Below the pieces are notes generated by a model. That model searched no databases. It saw only the letters and a program-made list of their open reading frames with translations, and was not told the DNA's origin. Of a stretch of 64,000 nt of DNA, positions 11,427 through 23,458 are shown in pieces; within the stretch, counting starts at the first letter, position 1, and each line of letters begins with the position of its first letter. Source of the DNA: Cunninghamella blakesleeana (taxonomy: Eukaryota > Mucoromycota > Mucoromycetes > Mucorales > Cunninghamellaceae); NCBI GenBank assembly GCA_017871115.1, contig JAFCIZ010000001.1:2027501-2091500 (forward strand). The letters are read 5' to 3'. A program made the position numbers and the translations under genes.

Positions 11427-14400
11427 CTAGAACAAAGTATTAAATAAAGAAATAGGTTTTATAGGTATAAGAGGTTTCAAGTACATTAATGGTATGATCA
11501 CAAGAGCTACAGAGAAACAAAGCATGAAAATGAATAAAGGAGCAAACCATAATAAAGTTCTATTTCGTCTTTGTCTTTGTTTAGTAGATAAAACAGAGGG
11601 TCGGATTTGATTAGAAGGTTTTAACCAAAGTAACATCAATGAATGTAATCTATCAATGTAAGGAATGCAAGTAATAGGGAATAATCCAAATAAGATTAAG
11701 TGACCCAAGATGAAATCGTTGGTAAAGATTGACATTTCTACAATTTTGCATACGAATTCTCTTAAGGCATGTTTTCCAACCTATTTATTTTTTAAACAAA
11801 ATAAAGGAAAGAATAAGTATTTTTTTCAATAAATAGTCAACTTTTTATTTTTTATAATCATTCTATTGTTATTATTATTTTACCTTTGTAGCACGCCAGT
11901 TGCCCATCCACCAAGCACGATTGGAAGCATCGTTTGGTAATTCCCTGGTTAAAAAGATAGCCACAAATGTTTTGAAGATGAATCGTTGTAAAGAAAATAT
12001 AGAGAGAAGACCAAGTAAAGTGGTTTGGATGACATAATGTTCCAACCACCAAAAGTATTCCATTATTGTGATCACGACTAAAACAGATAATAAATGAGCT
12101 GTAGTTGCCATAAAGTTACCAAATTGACCTTTGTTTAATCCAATACAAGCGAATAATAAAGAGAAGCAATGCAAAACGAGTAATAAAGCGCCATGAACAG
12201 CAATAGGAGAGATAGTAATAAATCCAATACGAGCTAAAGCTCCACCAGGACCCATTTTAAAGTCATCACGACTTTTAATAAAGCAATAAATAGCAAAGCA
12301 TACAGCAGCTTGAATAAAAGGCATCACAATTTCAGAAATAAAAATACTTGAAAAACGAGCTTTTGGTGAAATGGTGGTTGATTTCACAGCAGAAGTAGAT
12401 TGTTTCTTTTTATTACCATCGTCACCGTTTAATTTTTCTTTAGATTTTCTCTTTTTTAGCTTTTGCTGATGATCATTTTTAATACCAGTAACACGTGTTC
12501 TTGATTGACGACAATAAGTAATCCATGAGTCGCCTTTATAATCACTACTACCATTACCTCGAATAAGCCAAAGTAAATATTCACGATAATCCAAAATAAA
12601 CTCGGTCCAAACAAATTGATGAGGATTAAAAATAAATGGTGAAATCACTAAAGAAGAAACTGTTGCCCAGAAATAAATTAAATGAGGAATCCATACAGTT
12701 AATGATACCAATAATAGCATAAACATTGTACGAGCACCAAAATAAATACTAGGATTAGCAAATCTTGAGAACAATACAGAGAAGGAGAGTCTTGATGTAG
12801 CAAACCCACGACCAGTAGCAATGTAACGAGCACCACCAAAACTAAGGTTGGATAAAACAGCGTTGGCATAAATTTGTGTTACAAATACTTCAAAAAAGGG
12901 TGATAATGAGATGAGCTGTTTTGCTAATCTTAATACACTGCGTTTTGTACCCTTTTCAGATAATTCTTGTAAGAATAATGGTAAGAAGGAAATAAACAGG
13001 ACCATAAATATAGACATAATACATCGTTTAAGCCAGTCATAGATAGGTGTAGCATTCATACATTGATAAACATCTTGACGTTGGAAAGGTGTACATTGAG
13101 GAATTGAAATAGCCATGGTACCAACTACCATCATACAGAATAAAAATATTTGAACAGCAAAAATAATCATGATGTTATTCATATGGAAGCCAGGATGAGC
13201 ATAAAAGAAGGTTAAGAAGCGATCAATAGGTAATTGAGTTCCCAAATAATAATATTCTCTTGAAAGTAATTGTTCACCCATACCAGTACCAATTTTAGTT
13301 GTAAAATTAAGAATTGAACAGAACCCAAGATCTCTACCTTTACCACATTGTAAATATTCTGTATGTTTAATTCTTCCACCACGTGAGATAGCATTCATAC
13401 CGGCATAAATATCTTCATTTAAATGTAATCCACGTTGAGCTTTACTAACACCACCACGTGTTGTCATGAATACAGCATTTAAGAAATCAGGATGTCCATA
13501 ATGTAATCTTCCACCAGTCTTGGCCATGATACGTTGTGTCAAGGTACCAAAAGTTTGTTCTTTACCGGCAGCAATATCACCCAATACACCAACATTTTCA
13601 CTAAAGATATATTCTCTAGCACCAACAATAGCTACAGGAGGAGGAGATGCCTTGGATGAATTATTTAATTTATAAAAGGTTGCAATGGATCTAGCATGAT
13701 CATTGCCATTCATAATATTGTCATTATTATCGTTATCCATAGTTTCAAAGTGATCATTTTCAAATTCACGGAAAATACTTCTGATCTTTAGACATTCTTC
13801 CAAATAATTATCTTGATTAGCATCCACCAATTGTAAATATTCACCACGAGAAAAGATAATGGCATGGTTTTGATTGTCAGATTTACCATCACCAAGAATA
13901 GGATTACCAGGAAGTCGGATACGGCAGCGTGGTTGACGTTTTTTATTTGGCAAAATAGGGCAGGAGCCGTCAATCAAAGCAGAGTAATAAATGGGTTCAG
14001 GTTTCATTCCAGGTTCCAAATTTTCAGTAGAAGGAAATTCTTCTTCAATATAAGCAATTTGTAAATGAGGGAATTCAGTTAAGAGATATTCACAGTTTTC
14101 ATTTTCTTCTTCATTGAACTTGGCATATCGTTGCATAGCCACTAAAAATCTGAATTTATGTTGGGCTAATTGATCCAAATGAGCTTCCGTTGTTTCCATA
14201 TGTTGAGAATCTTCTTTCATTTCCATATCTGATAATTCAGGATGTTCAATACGATGAAGAATTTTAAGTGCTCTTGAATAATTCATAAAACCTGCAATAG
14301 TACGATATAATGTTTGTGCTCTTAATGATGCCCATACTCTTGTTCTTAAAGTATATTCAGGTGCTGAAGATTTAAATCCAATACAATAAAATGGTAAGTC

Positions 14401-17102
14401 GTCTTTATCATTAGCTGTTGGTGTTCCAAAAGTAGACATTCTTCTTCCATCTTGATTAGGTAAAGGTGATTCTTGTTGTTGATGATGAATACTAGCTTCC
14501 ATTAATTCTATACCAATATATCAATATATATATATACTATTTAGTATATTTTACTTTTTTTTTTTTTTGTTTATTATTATTTTGTATATATGTATATTAC
14601 CTTCTTCAGCAATAAATTTAGTATCTTTGACAAAGTGATCCCATTCAGCTGGGTGTAACTTTTTAAGATATTCCAATAAAGTAACACGAGAGGATGAATC
14701 TTCTTCCCTAATGATTTCACGTAATGATAAAAGTACCTTTTCAGAATAGTGAGGAGTGAAAACAGTAAACGTAGGCATTTGTTGTACGGAATAAGGTGTA
14801 GGAATATCAGCAGCTAAACTTTGAGCAAAGAAAGAAAGACGGCGTTCAGCTTCAGAATGTTCAGGGAAACAATCTTGTCTTTTCAATTTATTATTAGGAT
14901 CAAAGATAGCAGGACGAGCCAATCCGCGTGTTGAAGAAGAAGTAGTTGTTGCCGTAGTAGATTCACTATCTTCCATTGTTGGTGTTGCAATAGCGTCATC
15001 CATTTCCGATTTGTTATATACCTTATACATTAACCATTGTAAATTATCAATAGATAATAAATGTTCACGGTACATAGAGATTACAATTGCATTCCACATT
15101 TGAGAACAGGCCATTTTTCTTAAATAAGTAGCGGACAATTCACGAGTAGAGGTGATTTTTGTATACATATTATCAGGTAAACGAGCAAACATTCTTTTCC
15201 AAGAAGTCATGATAGAGATACCTAGACGCATAGCTTGTGAAACAGAAAAGACAGTATTCCAGATCACATACCATAAATAAGTATCTAAAAAGAAAAGAAC
15301 CAATTCAACTGTGAACATAAGAAGAGAGGCTAAAATAGGCATCATAGGACAAAACCAAGCGCCTAATAAAGGATCAGATCGGCAAGAAGATAATTCCAAG
15401 GTAGCCATGGTGGAAATAGCATCACGGAAGGATAAGGTTTGGAAGAAATAAGTTTCAATGAATTTACAAGCAAAGATACAGAACCAAAGTAAAATGGATA
15501 AAAACCGATCTTCAGTAGACATAGCTGGAAAGTTGGCAGTAAAAGCATGTGTAGCAAGGTGTATTTGATGACCAAACCGGAATAATCGTGAAGGAGGAAT
15601 AATAGAAAATATGATGGTAATAATAGCACCAAGACCTAATTGACAAGAAGCCACGGCTGTTGCAATCCAACTGGAATGATCAAAATAAATTACATAAAAA
15701 GAAGCTCCTACATGAGCAGCAGCCAAGACTAATAATATGATGACTCTTGTTAATAAAATACGATTGATATGATAAACAGAAGGCAAATATTTAAATTCCA
15801 TAATAGTAGAGAGCAACATAAAAACAACGGAAATAAGCCCACCAAGTGCAACCACAGATAATTTCACAGGTAAAGGATACATTCCTCCTTTAGGATTCAC
15901 ATATAAGAAGTCCATATGAGCAGCCATAAAATACCAAAAAGTAGCGATATGAATAACCCAAAAACGAGAAAAGTTTGTAAATAAATGCAGAGATGATCTT
16001 GATTCATAAAAGGTCTTTTTAAAGGCAGAAGACCAATCCACAAAAGGTAAAGCTTCATACCGTTGAGAAGGAGGAATATTTTTTAATAATGTGACACCAT
16101 CCGATAAAACCAAGTTGGCCATGGCTCTTCGATTCCAAAATAATTGATTAATATCATCATATCCAATGATTTTATTATGATCCTTTTCTTTGCGTATACA
16201 TTGTCCATTCACCATTTGATATGATTGGTCACGAGCAAAGTGATAAAGAGGTGTAATAATGCCTGTTAAAAAACTATTAGCTGCAGGTAAAGTACTGGTA
16301 GTTGATTTTTTCAAGACCAAACGACGATCATCGGCAAGTTTGAAAATAAAACATAGTAATTCAGGCATATAACGTAAAGTGCTTGCTTCCCCCCAAATTA
16401 ATAAATACAAAGCAAGCTGAGAAATGCGATCGAAGTCAGACATAGACATCATATATTCTTGCCATTCTTGCTTAGCTTGCTCCATAAACTGATGCGAGGC
16501 TTTGGACTGGGCTTTATTTTGTAAAGAAGTATCTAAATCAAGCTGCGAAACAAAGTACCAAGTACGATAATTAGCATTTTCCCCACCAATATAATCAGCG
16601 TGTAAAGACCATAAAGCTTGTTGTGGTGTCATACGTGCAGATCGTGAGTCCAATAAAGTTAATAAATGATCAAACATATTTCTAACATTATCGTGTTGAA
16701 ATCCATAGTATTTTTCAAAGGTAATAAAAATGGCTTCTATTTCTGATATAGATAATGGTGCATCTGATATATTCCAATTAGGGTACAACTGATAAGTAGT
16801 TGATGAAGTAGTTGTTTTTTTAGAAGGTGTAGGTGATTTGGTACCTATATATAATAATAATAATAATAATAATATATAGTGATAAAAAAGTTATTAAAAA
16901 AGTGAAAGAAAAGGAAAAAAAAATTTGCCCGCCAAAAAAAAAAAAAAAAAAAAAAAAATTAAAATTCCGTCATGGCATGAATATAGGAATTTTTTTATTA
17001 CCTAATATTGAAGTTTGTAAATCTTTATCCTCTAAACTAGGATCACTATTTTATATATAAAGAATATATGATAAATATGATTGATTATATTATATATTTA
17101 TA

Positions 17103-17143
<41 letters not shown>

Positions 17144-17179
17144 TTTTACTTACATATTTTTATAAGGTGGTATATCCAT
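11427..17179 (-). CDS. FKS1: 1,3-beta-D-glucan synthase catalytic subunit
   Basis: Five exons on the minus strand (17179-17154, 17045-17002, 16844-14601, 14507-11884, 11780-11427) encode 1763 aa, slightly shorter than yeast Fks1. The N-terminal domain has YPNWNISDAPLS, SARMTPQQALWSLHADYIGG and HPAEWDHFVKDTK. The catalytic region has DDLPFYCIGFKSSAPEYTL, RVWASLRAQTLYRT and GFMNYSRALK. Conserved late motifs include ARYIATGRGFATSRLSFSVL. Two clusters of transmembrane helices flank the large cytosolic loop. The enzyme polymerises UDP-glucose into the main wall glucan at the plasma membrane and is the echinocandin target. Hot spot 1 reads FQTLSFRDA (15418-15444) and hot spot 2 DWLKRCIM (13015-13038), both different from susceptible yeasts. 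The first two exons are only 26 and 44 nt. Confidence 0.95.
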
Positions 17180-17637
17180 TTTATATATATATATTTATAT
17201 GATTTTTTTTTAATAAAAAGAAAAATAAAACACCCTCCTTTTTTCTTTTTAGTAAAAAAAATATTTAAATTAAATATTAGAAAACAATAATAAATTCCCC
17301 TTCAAAGAAAGAAAAAGATTACAGTATCCAACAAGTTTTAAAGATATACAATAATAATATAAAATATATATATATAAAATTATGAAATGAAAAGTGAGAA
17401 AAAGAGAAAAAAGAAAAGAATTGAAAAAAAAATGAATGATGAATGTTGAAATATATACGAAATGTTCAGGGGAAAATAAAACCAAAATGGCCTTTTTTAT
17501 TATTTTATATAATACAGCATTCTCCACAAAGTATTTTATTATGTTCTTGGTTTAAAATGAAGTGTGTGCTTGGTTTTTTTTCAATTTTTTTTTAAGATGA
17601 TTAAATCATTATACTGTTATATTAAAAAAAGATGATC

Positions 17638-17677
<40 letters not shown>

Positions 17678-18639
17678 TTAACTCTTTTTTTTAAAATACG
17701 ATACATATTAATATTTATTTTAATATAACTTAGCATCATCATCTTTAACATAAATAAAAAAGCTATTTTTTTATAATGATCATATTGTTTTTTTGTTGTA
17801 AGAATTAATTTAAAAAAAAAAAAAAAAACGTTTTTATGATCGTTGTTTTCATTTTTTTTCATTTTTATATAAATATATAAATAAATAGAATTGTATATAT
17901 ATATATATATTACTTAATGATGATAATCGAACAATAAAAAAAAAAAAGAAGCAATATGCTTGCGCGTAATAAATCACGAAATCCATTAAACCTATCTTTA
18001 GTAAAATCAAGCAATTTCTACATTCTTCATAGTTTCAATATGTACTAATCCATCGATCGGGGATTTAAATTCTATATCGAGAAAAAAGATATAATTTAAA
18101 TTTATTTTAAAAAAGACAATAATAATAATCAATACGGACATTGAATAAAACCTCATTTAAAAATAAAAAACGTGAAATGTTGTTACACTTGTTCAATATT
18201 AGATTTTAAAAATAAAAAATAATAATAAAAAACAAGATTTATATATAATAAGATGTTATATATATATATATAACAAAAAGAATTGAAATATGAATTATTC
18301 ATACATAAATATAATATTGTACATAAATCATTAATAAAAACATTCATATTATTTTTTTTTTCTTTGTTTTCCCTTATTTTTTTTTTAAAAAAATCGGAGT
18401 AACATGTCATTATTTATATATATATGAATCTATGAGTTTTCTTATGATGCTGTTACACCAATAAAAAAAAAAGAAAAAAAAGTAGGTTTTTTTAATCATC
18501 TCCTCTCAACCACCTCCCCTCCAAGATTTATATAAAAAGGGTAAAAAAAAAGTCATCCATTTCAATTTATTAATCTCTTTCTTTCCTTTCCTTTATTCTC
18601 TCTTTTTTATAATATCATTCCTTTTTAATTTATTTTATC
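17180..18639. other. Divergent intergenic region with KRE9-like gene promoter
   Basis: About 1.46 kb lies between the start of FKS (minus) and the GPI-protein gene (plus). It contains (TA)n near 17107-17140 (just inside FKS), (AAT)n near 17638-17678 and an A run near 17812-17828. A more complex block at 17950-18085 includes TTGCGCGTAAT and CGATCGGGGATTT. No protein or RNA gene is supported. Confidence 0.55.
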
Positions 18640-18640
18640 A
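18510..18640 (+). promoter_or_regulatory. TATA-type promoter with CT-rich leader
   Basis: A stress-element-like CCCCT (18516-18520) and a clear TATA box TTTATATAAAAAGG (18527-18540) lie about 110 bases before the ATG of the KRE9-like gene. A pyrimidine-rich initiator/leader block runs from about 18572 to 18607. This layout is typical of strongly expressed fungal wall-protein genes. The TATA call is by consensus only. Confidence 0.55.
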
Positions 18641-19484
18641 TGAAGTTCGCTACTATTTCCTCTTTATTATTACTTTCTATCTCTAGCGCTTTAGCTCAAA
18701 ACTATACTACTGGTGGTATCTCTATTATTAATCCTACTTTAGGTGTAAGTTAAAATTATTTTAAAATAAACTAAACCATAAAAAATAGAAAATAAAATAA
18801 CATTTTTATATATTAATGAATAATAAACAAATAAACATTAAAATTTACTTATTTATTTTTATATATTTATATTAGGCTGTCGTCACTGCTCCTAGTCAAC
18901 AAGTTATTAAGTATGAAGTTACTGATAAATCTGTTACTACCATTGATGCTATTGTATTAATGGGTGGTCAATCTACCAATTTATCACCTTTCCTTCTTAT
19001 TGATACTGCCGTCCCTGTTTCTGCTGACGGTATCTATAACTGGAACGTCCCCAAGAACGTTGAAACTGGCCCTGCTTGTAAGTATCATAATTTTTTTTAA
19101 ATTGAAAAAAAAAAAAAGTTTTTTTTTCTTTGGTTTCAGTTATCGGATATTTAAATACATGTATATATAATTAACTTTTTTATTTTCTCTTGATAATTAC
19201 CATTCTTAGATTCCATCCGTTTCAAGACTTCCAAAGGTGACACTTATTCTCCATACTTCTCTGTCATCGGTCAAGCTCCTGGTACTGGTGGTATTAATGG
19301 TACTTCTATTGATTTCAATAACCTTCCTACCAAGACTGGTTCTAGTGCCTCACCTACTGGTTCTAACGGTTCCACCGACTCTAACAATGGTCAACAAGCT
19401 GGAAAGAGTGCTGGTGAATCCTTAAAAGCTGGTGTTGTTAGCATGGTTGGTGCTGGTGTCGCTGCTGCTGCTCTTCTCTTATAA
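18640..19484 (+). CDS. GPI-anchored KRE9/KNH-like cell-wall protein
   Basis: Three exons (18640-18744, 18876-19077, 19210-19484) encode 193 aa. A signal peptide MKFATISSLLLLSISSALAQ is followed by a compact domain with GGISIINPTLG, KYEVTDKSVTTIDAIVLMGG and YNWNVPKNVETGPAYSIRF. This matches the Ser-Thr-rich GPI-anchored / KRE9-KNH N-terminal family (PF10342-type). Next comes a Ser/Gly/Asn-rich linker with sequons NGT and NGS. The C-terminus (SAGESLKAGVVSMVGAGVAAAALLL, split here as a small-residue site plus hydrophobic tail) is a GPI signal. Family members are wall proteins linked to beta-1,6-glucan assembly in yeast. The gene lies beside the glucan synthase. Confidence 0.8.
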
Positions 19485-20130
19485 ATTCAATAATAAGAAT
19501 AATAAATTCAATTACTTTTTTATATACTAATTTGTCATAATTAATGCATATCCTATATATATGAAAAAAAAGAAATAGATATATTTTTTATTTTTTATAT
19601 ATATATATTTATATAGTATTTTTACAACCATCTCTTTTTATTTTTTAATATTTACTCCTATTATTACTTACACATTTAACCATCAATAATAAAAAAGATA
19701 TCCAAAAAAAATAATATAATAATAATTGCTGATCCACATGTTATTGTACCAAGAGGTATCTTTTTCTTTTTTTTTTTTTTGGTTGTCGAGGAGAAACATT
19801 CAAAATAAGGATAGTAACCAGTACCTTGTTTTTCCTTTTTAGGGTAGAGACCTCCTTCCATCTAAAAATATATGTGATATGGTTAAATGAACGAATAAAA
19901 AAATACTGTTTTCATGCAAATATCCTGATCATTCGTATAATAAAATAAAAAAAATAGAAATGAGATAAGGCTATATATAAATAATTCATTCATTCTTTTT
20001 ATCTTTTATTTTATTATATTTTATATCATGATCCAGAGTTTATTTTGGTTGTTTCAATATGTGTTTATATACTTTTTTTTTTATCTACAAATTATAATAG
20101 TAATAGTAATAATAAAAATATGATGCTATA
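19485..20130. other. Convergent intergenic region
   Basis: This 646-base gap lies between the 3' ends of the KRE9-like gene and MED4. It is AT-rich and mostly featureless. It includes the doubtful small minus-strand ORF at 19676-19905, described separately. Confidence 0.5.
19676..19905 (-). CDS. Doubtful small ORF, possible two-exon gene
   Basis: On the minus strand, ATGAAAACA could splice (GTATTTTT...TTTTTAG) to an exon beginning ATG GAA GGA GGT. That would give MKT-MEGGLYPKKEKQG followed by TGYYPYFECFSSTT, a Lys run and a hydrophobic tail, about 64 aa in all. The first 30 residues of the second exon have non-AT-biased codons and look protein-like. The Lys run is encoded by poly(A) and the tail by AT-rich DNA. 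It matches no family I recognise. It may be a real short peptide or chance. Confidence 0.2.
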
Positions 20131-21140
20131 CTAAGGATTTAAATCCAATATCCAAGAAAGAGCTTGACCATCTTCTTCAGGTTTCGCTGTTGTTTCTTCT
20201 TTTTTATCTTCTTCTTTTTCTTCTTCTGATATGCTTTCATTATCTGAGCTTTCAACTAAGTGTTAATAAATAGAGGAATTGAAAAAAAAAGAAAAAAAGA
20301 AAATGAATGGGATGATTATAATTTTGATCATCATTATTGCTATTATCATCATTATTATAATTATTATTTAAAAAAGGTATCTTACATTTATCTTCTGGAA
20401 TAGGTTGTGTAGAGTGTTGCCAATAAAGTAATCCGCGTCGCATACGTTCTTCATCAGGGTATGGTTTTTCAAAATCCATTTTTACTTCGCGATTCATTAA
20501 ATCAAAATTAGGTGGTGCCGAGGTATATTTTGATAACTTGGATGCGTAAGATAATACACTATTAAATTGTATATTGGCTAATAATGACATATAAAAAATA
20601 ATGAGTATATAGCTAGCTACTAACGTTTTTTTTTTAAAAAAAGCTCTTGTTTCATACTTATCATTAATGATAATATATTTACCTTCCGTTGCATATTGTG
20701 TAGCTTTAAGTTCTTTTTTCCCAATATTTAATATTTGATCTAATTCTTGATTAGCTGAATCAAGTTTTTCTACCATCGACACTAACGAATTATGATATAA
20801 TTCTATATCTTCTTGTACTTTTATTATTTGTTGCTGTCTTGCCTGATGTTCCCCAACTAGAACAATAGTGATAAGTAAAATAAAATACATAAATAAAGGC
20901 TGAATGCGCATTTATTTTAACTATAATAATGATTATAATAATACAATACATACTCTCATTGACAGCTTTTTGTAATCGTGCATCTACTTTAATCAATTCT
21001 TGTATATAATATTCTGAACTATTTTCACGTTCTACTATATTGTTTTCGGTAACATTAATTAAAGACTGGAAATATTTTTGTGTTGTTTGTGAATATTCTG
21101 CTAATAAATCATTGACTTGATCTCTTAAAGAAGATGTCAT
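20131..21140 (-). CDS. MED4: Mediator complex subunit 4
   Basis: Four exons on the minus strand (21140-20954, 20856-20683, 20577-20386, 20255-20131), all introns in phase 1, give 225 aa. The N-terminal half is coiled coil (MTSSLRDQVNDLLAEYSQ; QQQIIKVQEDIELYHN; ANQELDQILNIGKKELK). It is followed by the diagnostic MED4 block SVLSYASKLSKYTSAPPNF and then RMRRGLLYWQHS, with an acidic Glu/Lys tail ending ALSWILDLNP. MED4 is a middle-module subunit that pairs with MED9 in the Mediator coactivator of RNA polymerase II. The gene starts only 187 bases from divergent FRA10AC1, implying a shared promoter. Confidence 0.85.
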
Positions 21141-21327
21141 TCTAAATAGAAGAAGGAAAAATGAAGGGAAGGTAGATACAAAAAAAAAAAGAGGGTGAAT
21201 ACTGAATAAATGAAGAAAAATAAGTTTGCGTTAAAAAATACTATAATTTTAAAGAAAAATTTTGAAATTTGAAGTTCCGCTTTTTTATATTTCTTTCACT
21301 TTCTTTTGAAAAAATTATAATATTCAT
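21141..21327. promoter_or_regulatory. Compact bidirectional promoter, MED4 / FRA10AC1
   Basis: Only 187 bases separate the two divergent start codons. The spacer contains an A run at 21180-21191 and a GC-richer patch GAAGTTCCGC near 21271. There is no strong TATA box. The arrangement implies shared regulation of two nuclear RNA-metabolism genes. Confidence 0.5.
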
Positions 21328-21728
21328 ATGAAAGATTTTGTATTTCGTAAAGAACTTAACGGTGTTGACGCAGTAAGTTGCCATGACTTTATTATTTTAA
21401 TAATAACAATAATAATAATAGTAACAATGATAAATATAGTAATGAATAGAAAATAAAAAATATAGATTAACTAAACCTATTGATTATTTGATCTTTTTCT
21501 AGTATACCCGGCATAAAAAGCTGGTTCAGGATTATGCACGATATCATGGTAAAGTGAATAAATCAAAAGAACAAAGTTATAATCCAGAACATGATATACT
21601 TCGAAAACATCATAGGTTTGTTTTTCTTTTTCTTTATTATTATTATTATTATTATTCTATGACAGTTTCGACCATATATTTAATTTTTTCAAAGTACTAG
21701 TATTTATGCATTTGTTTCTCTCTTTTTC

Positions 21729-21764
<36 letters not shown>

Positions 21765-22555
21765 ATACTGTAGATTTATTCAAACATATAATGGTGACAA
21801 AGAGAAAGAGGATTTAACTTGGGAAGAACGGATTGCCAAAAAATACTATGATCAACTATTTAAAGAATATGCGTTATGTGATCTAAGTTATTATAAACAA
21901 GGGAAAATAGCTTTACGATGGAGAACAGAAAATGAAGTGATTCTTGGGAAAGGACAATTTATATGTGCATCAACACGCTGTGACGTGACAGATCCATCCT
22001 CCTTAACCAGTTGGGAAGTAAATTTTGCTTATTTTGAAGATGATATGAAAAAAAATGAATTGGTCAAGGTTCGATTATGTAAGGATTGTTCTTATAAACT
22101 CAACTATAAAACTCAAAAGCGAATGGCAAAACAAGATAAAAAAATGAAGAAAGCAGCAAAAAGATTACGACATGACAGTGAAAATGATGGAGTAGAAGAT
22201 GATGATATATCGGCTCTAATCAATGTTGATTCAGAGGAAGATTCAGATCAAAACGAACACATTGCTCATTCATCAAAAGGAAGAAAAAAGAGAAAAACAG
22301 GTGATACGGGAGATCAAGGTAAGTTATATATCTTTTTATATATGAATTTAATCTATTTTTTTTTTTTTTTTAAAAAAATGATTTATGATTATTTTATTTA
22401 TTTCCATTATGTTTTTATATTATATATGAATATATTAAAAAAATATTTACGTAGAGGAATCAAGTTCATCTATTTGGAGTAAACCCTTGGAAGAAAAAGA
22501 GGAAAAATCAAAAGAGGAAGAATTCGAAGATTACTTTGCTGATTTGCTACAGTAG
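21328..22555 (+). CDS. FRA10AC1: FRA10AC1-family nuclear protein
   Basis: Four exons (21328-21372, 21503-21615, 21774-22318, 22455-22555) encode 267 aa. Family blocks are YTRHKKLVQDYARYHG, LTWEERIAKKYYDQLFKEYALCDLS, KIALRWRTENEVILGKGQF and the Cys-bearing CASTRCD...VRLCKDCSYKLNYK. The latter resembles a zinc-binding pair (C-x4-C ... C-x2-C). The C-terminus is basic then acidic (KKMKKAAKRLRHD; EEEFEDYFADLLQ), typical for nuclear proteins. In animals the protein is associated with the spliceosome; its exact function is unclear. The length is near the human protein. It is divergent from MED4. Confidence 0.85.
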
Positions 22556-22766
22556 TGCTTATATAATCAATTATATTAAAAAAGTTTATATAATCAAATG
22601 TATTAATAAAAAATAAAAATTTATATGTATAAAAATAAAAAAAAAATGCTCAATTATTATTTAATTGAAGACTATTTATTACGAATATGAAGTTAAAAAA
22701 TCTAATTTTATATATAATTATAGAATGGCATTTATACATACGTACATACATATATATATTTAATGA

Positions 22767-23414
22767 TTAAAGTATTGATTGCTGTCTCCATTTCATTTGC
22801 TTGGTATATTCATACATGCAAATAGCACCGCTTACATGAACGTTAAGTGATCTTATAAGTCCATATTGAGGAATTTCTATTGTTTGATCCAATATTTGCA
22901 ATAAATCGGGTGGAATACCTTCACGCTCTTTACCAAGTAATAAAATACATTTTTCTGGAAATTCATATTCACCTAATTTTACACTATTTGTTGTTTGTTC
23001 CAGCCCACATATAATGTATCCTTCTTCCTTTTTCTTTTTTAAAAAGTCTGGCACTTCTTGTATTTGAACTTCGACTAATGGCATCCATTTCTAAAATATA
23101 ATCAAAAATTAATAATTTTTATTTAGTAGCTATTCAGCATTATTTTATATTATACAATAAATTTTAATTTATACTTCTGAAGAAACACTAATAGTCGCAA
23201 AAGATGGATCGTCCTTAACCTATGATCATAAAAGATTATATATGTATATATATATAAAAGTATAAAAAAGTTGTATTATTAACAAGATCTATATTTAAAT
23301 GTTATTTAATTATTTTTCTTTAGTTAATATTTTGATTATATAATTATATGATTACCGATATATTATTTACAACCAATTGGGAAGCATTAAAAATTTCACA
23401 GGTACGACATAGAC

Positions 23415-23458
<44 letters not shown>

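Noticed and set aside
17081..17527. Several ORFs upstream of FKS
   Set aside because: Encoded by TA and poly(A) runs; one overlaps the verified first exon of FKS on the other strand.
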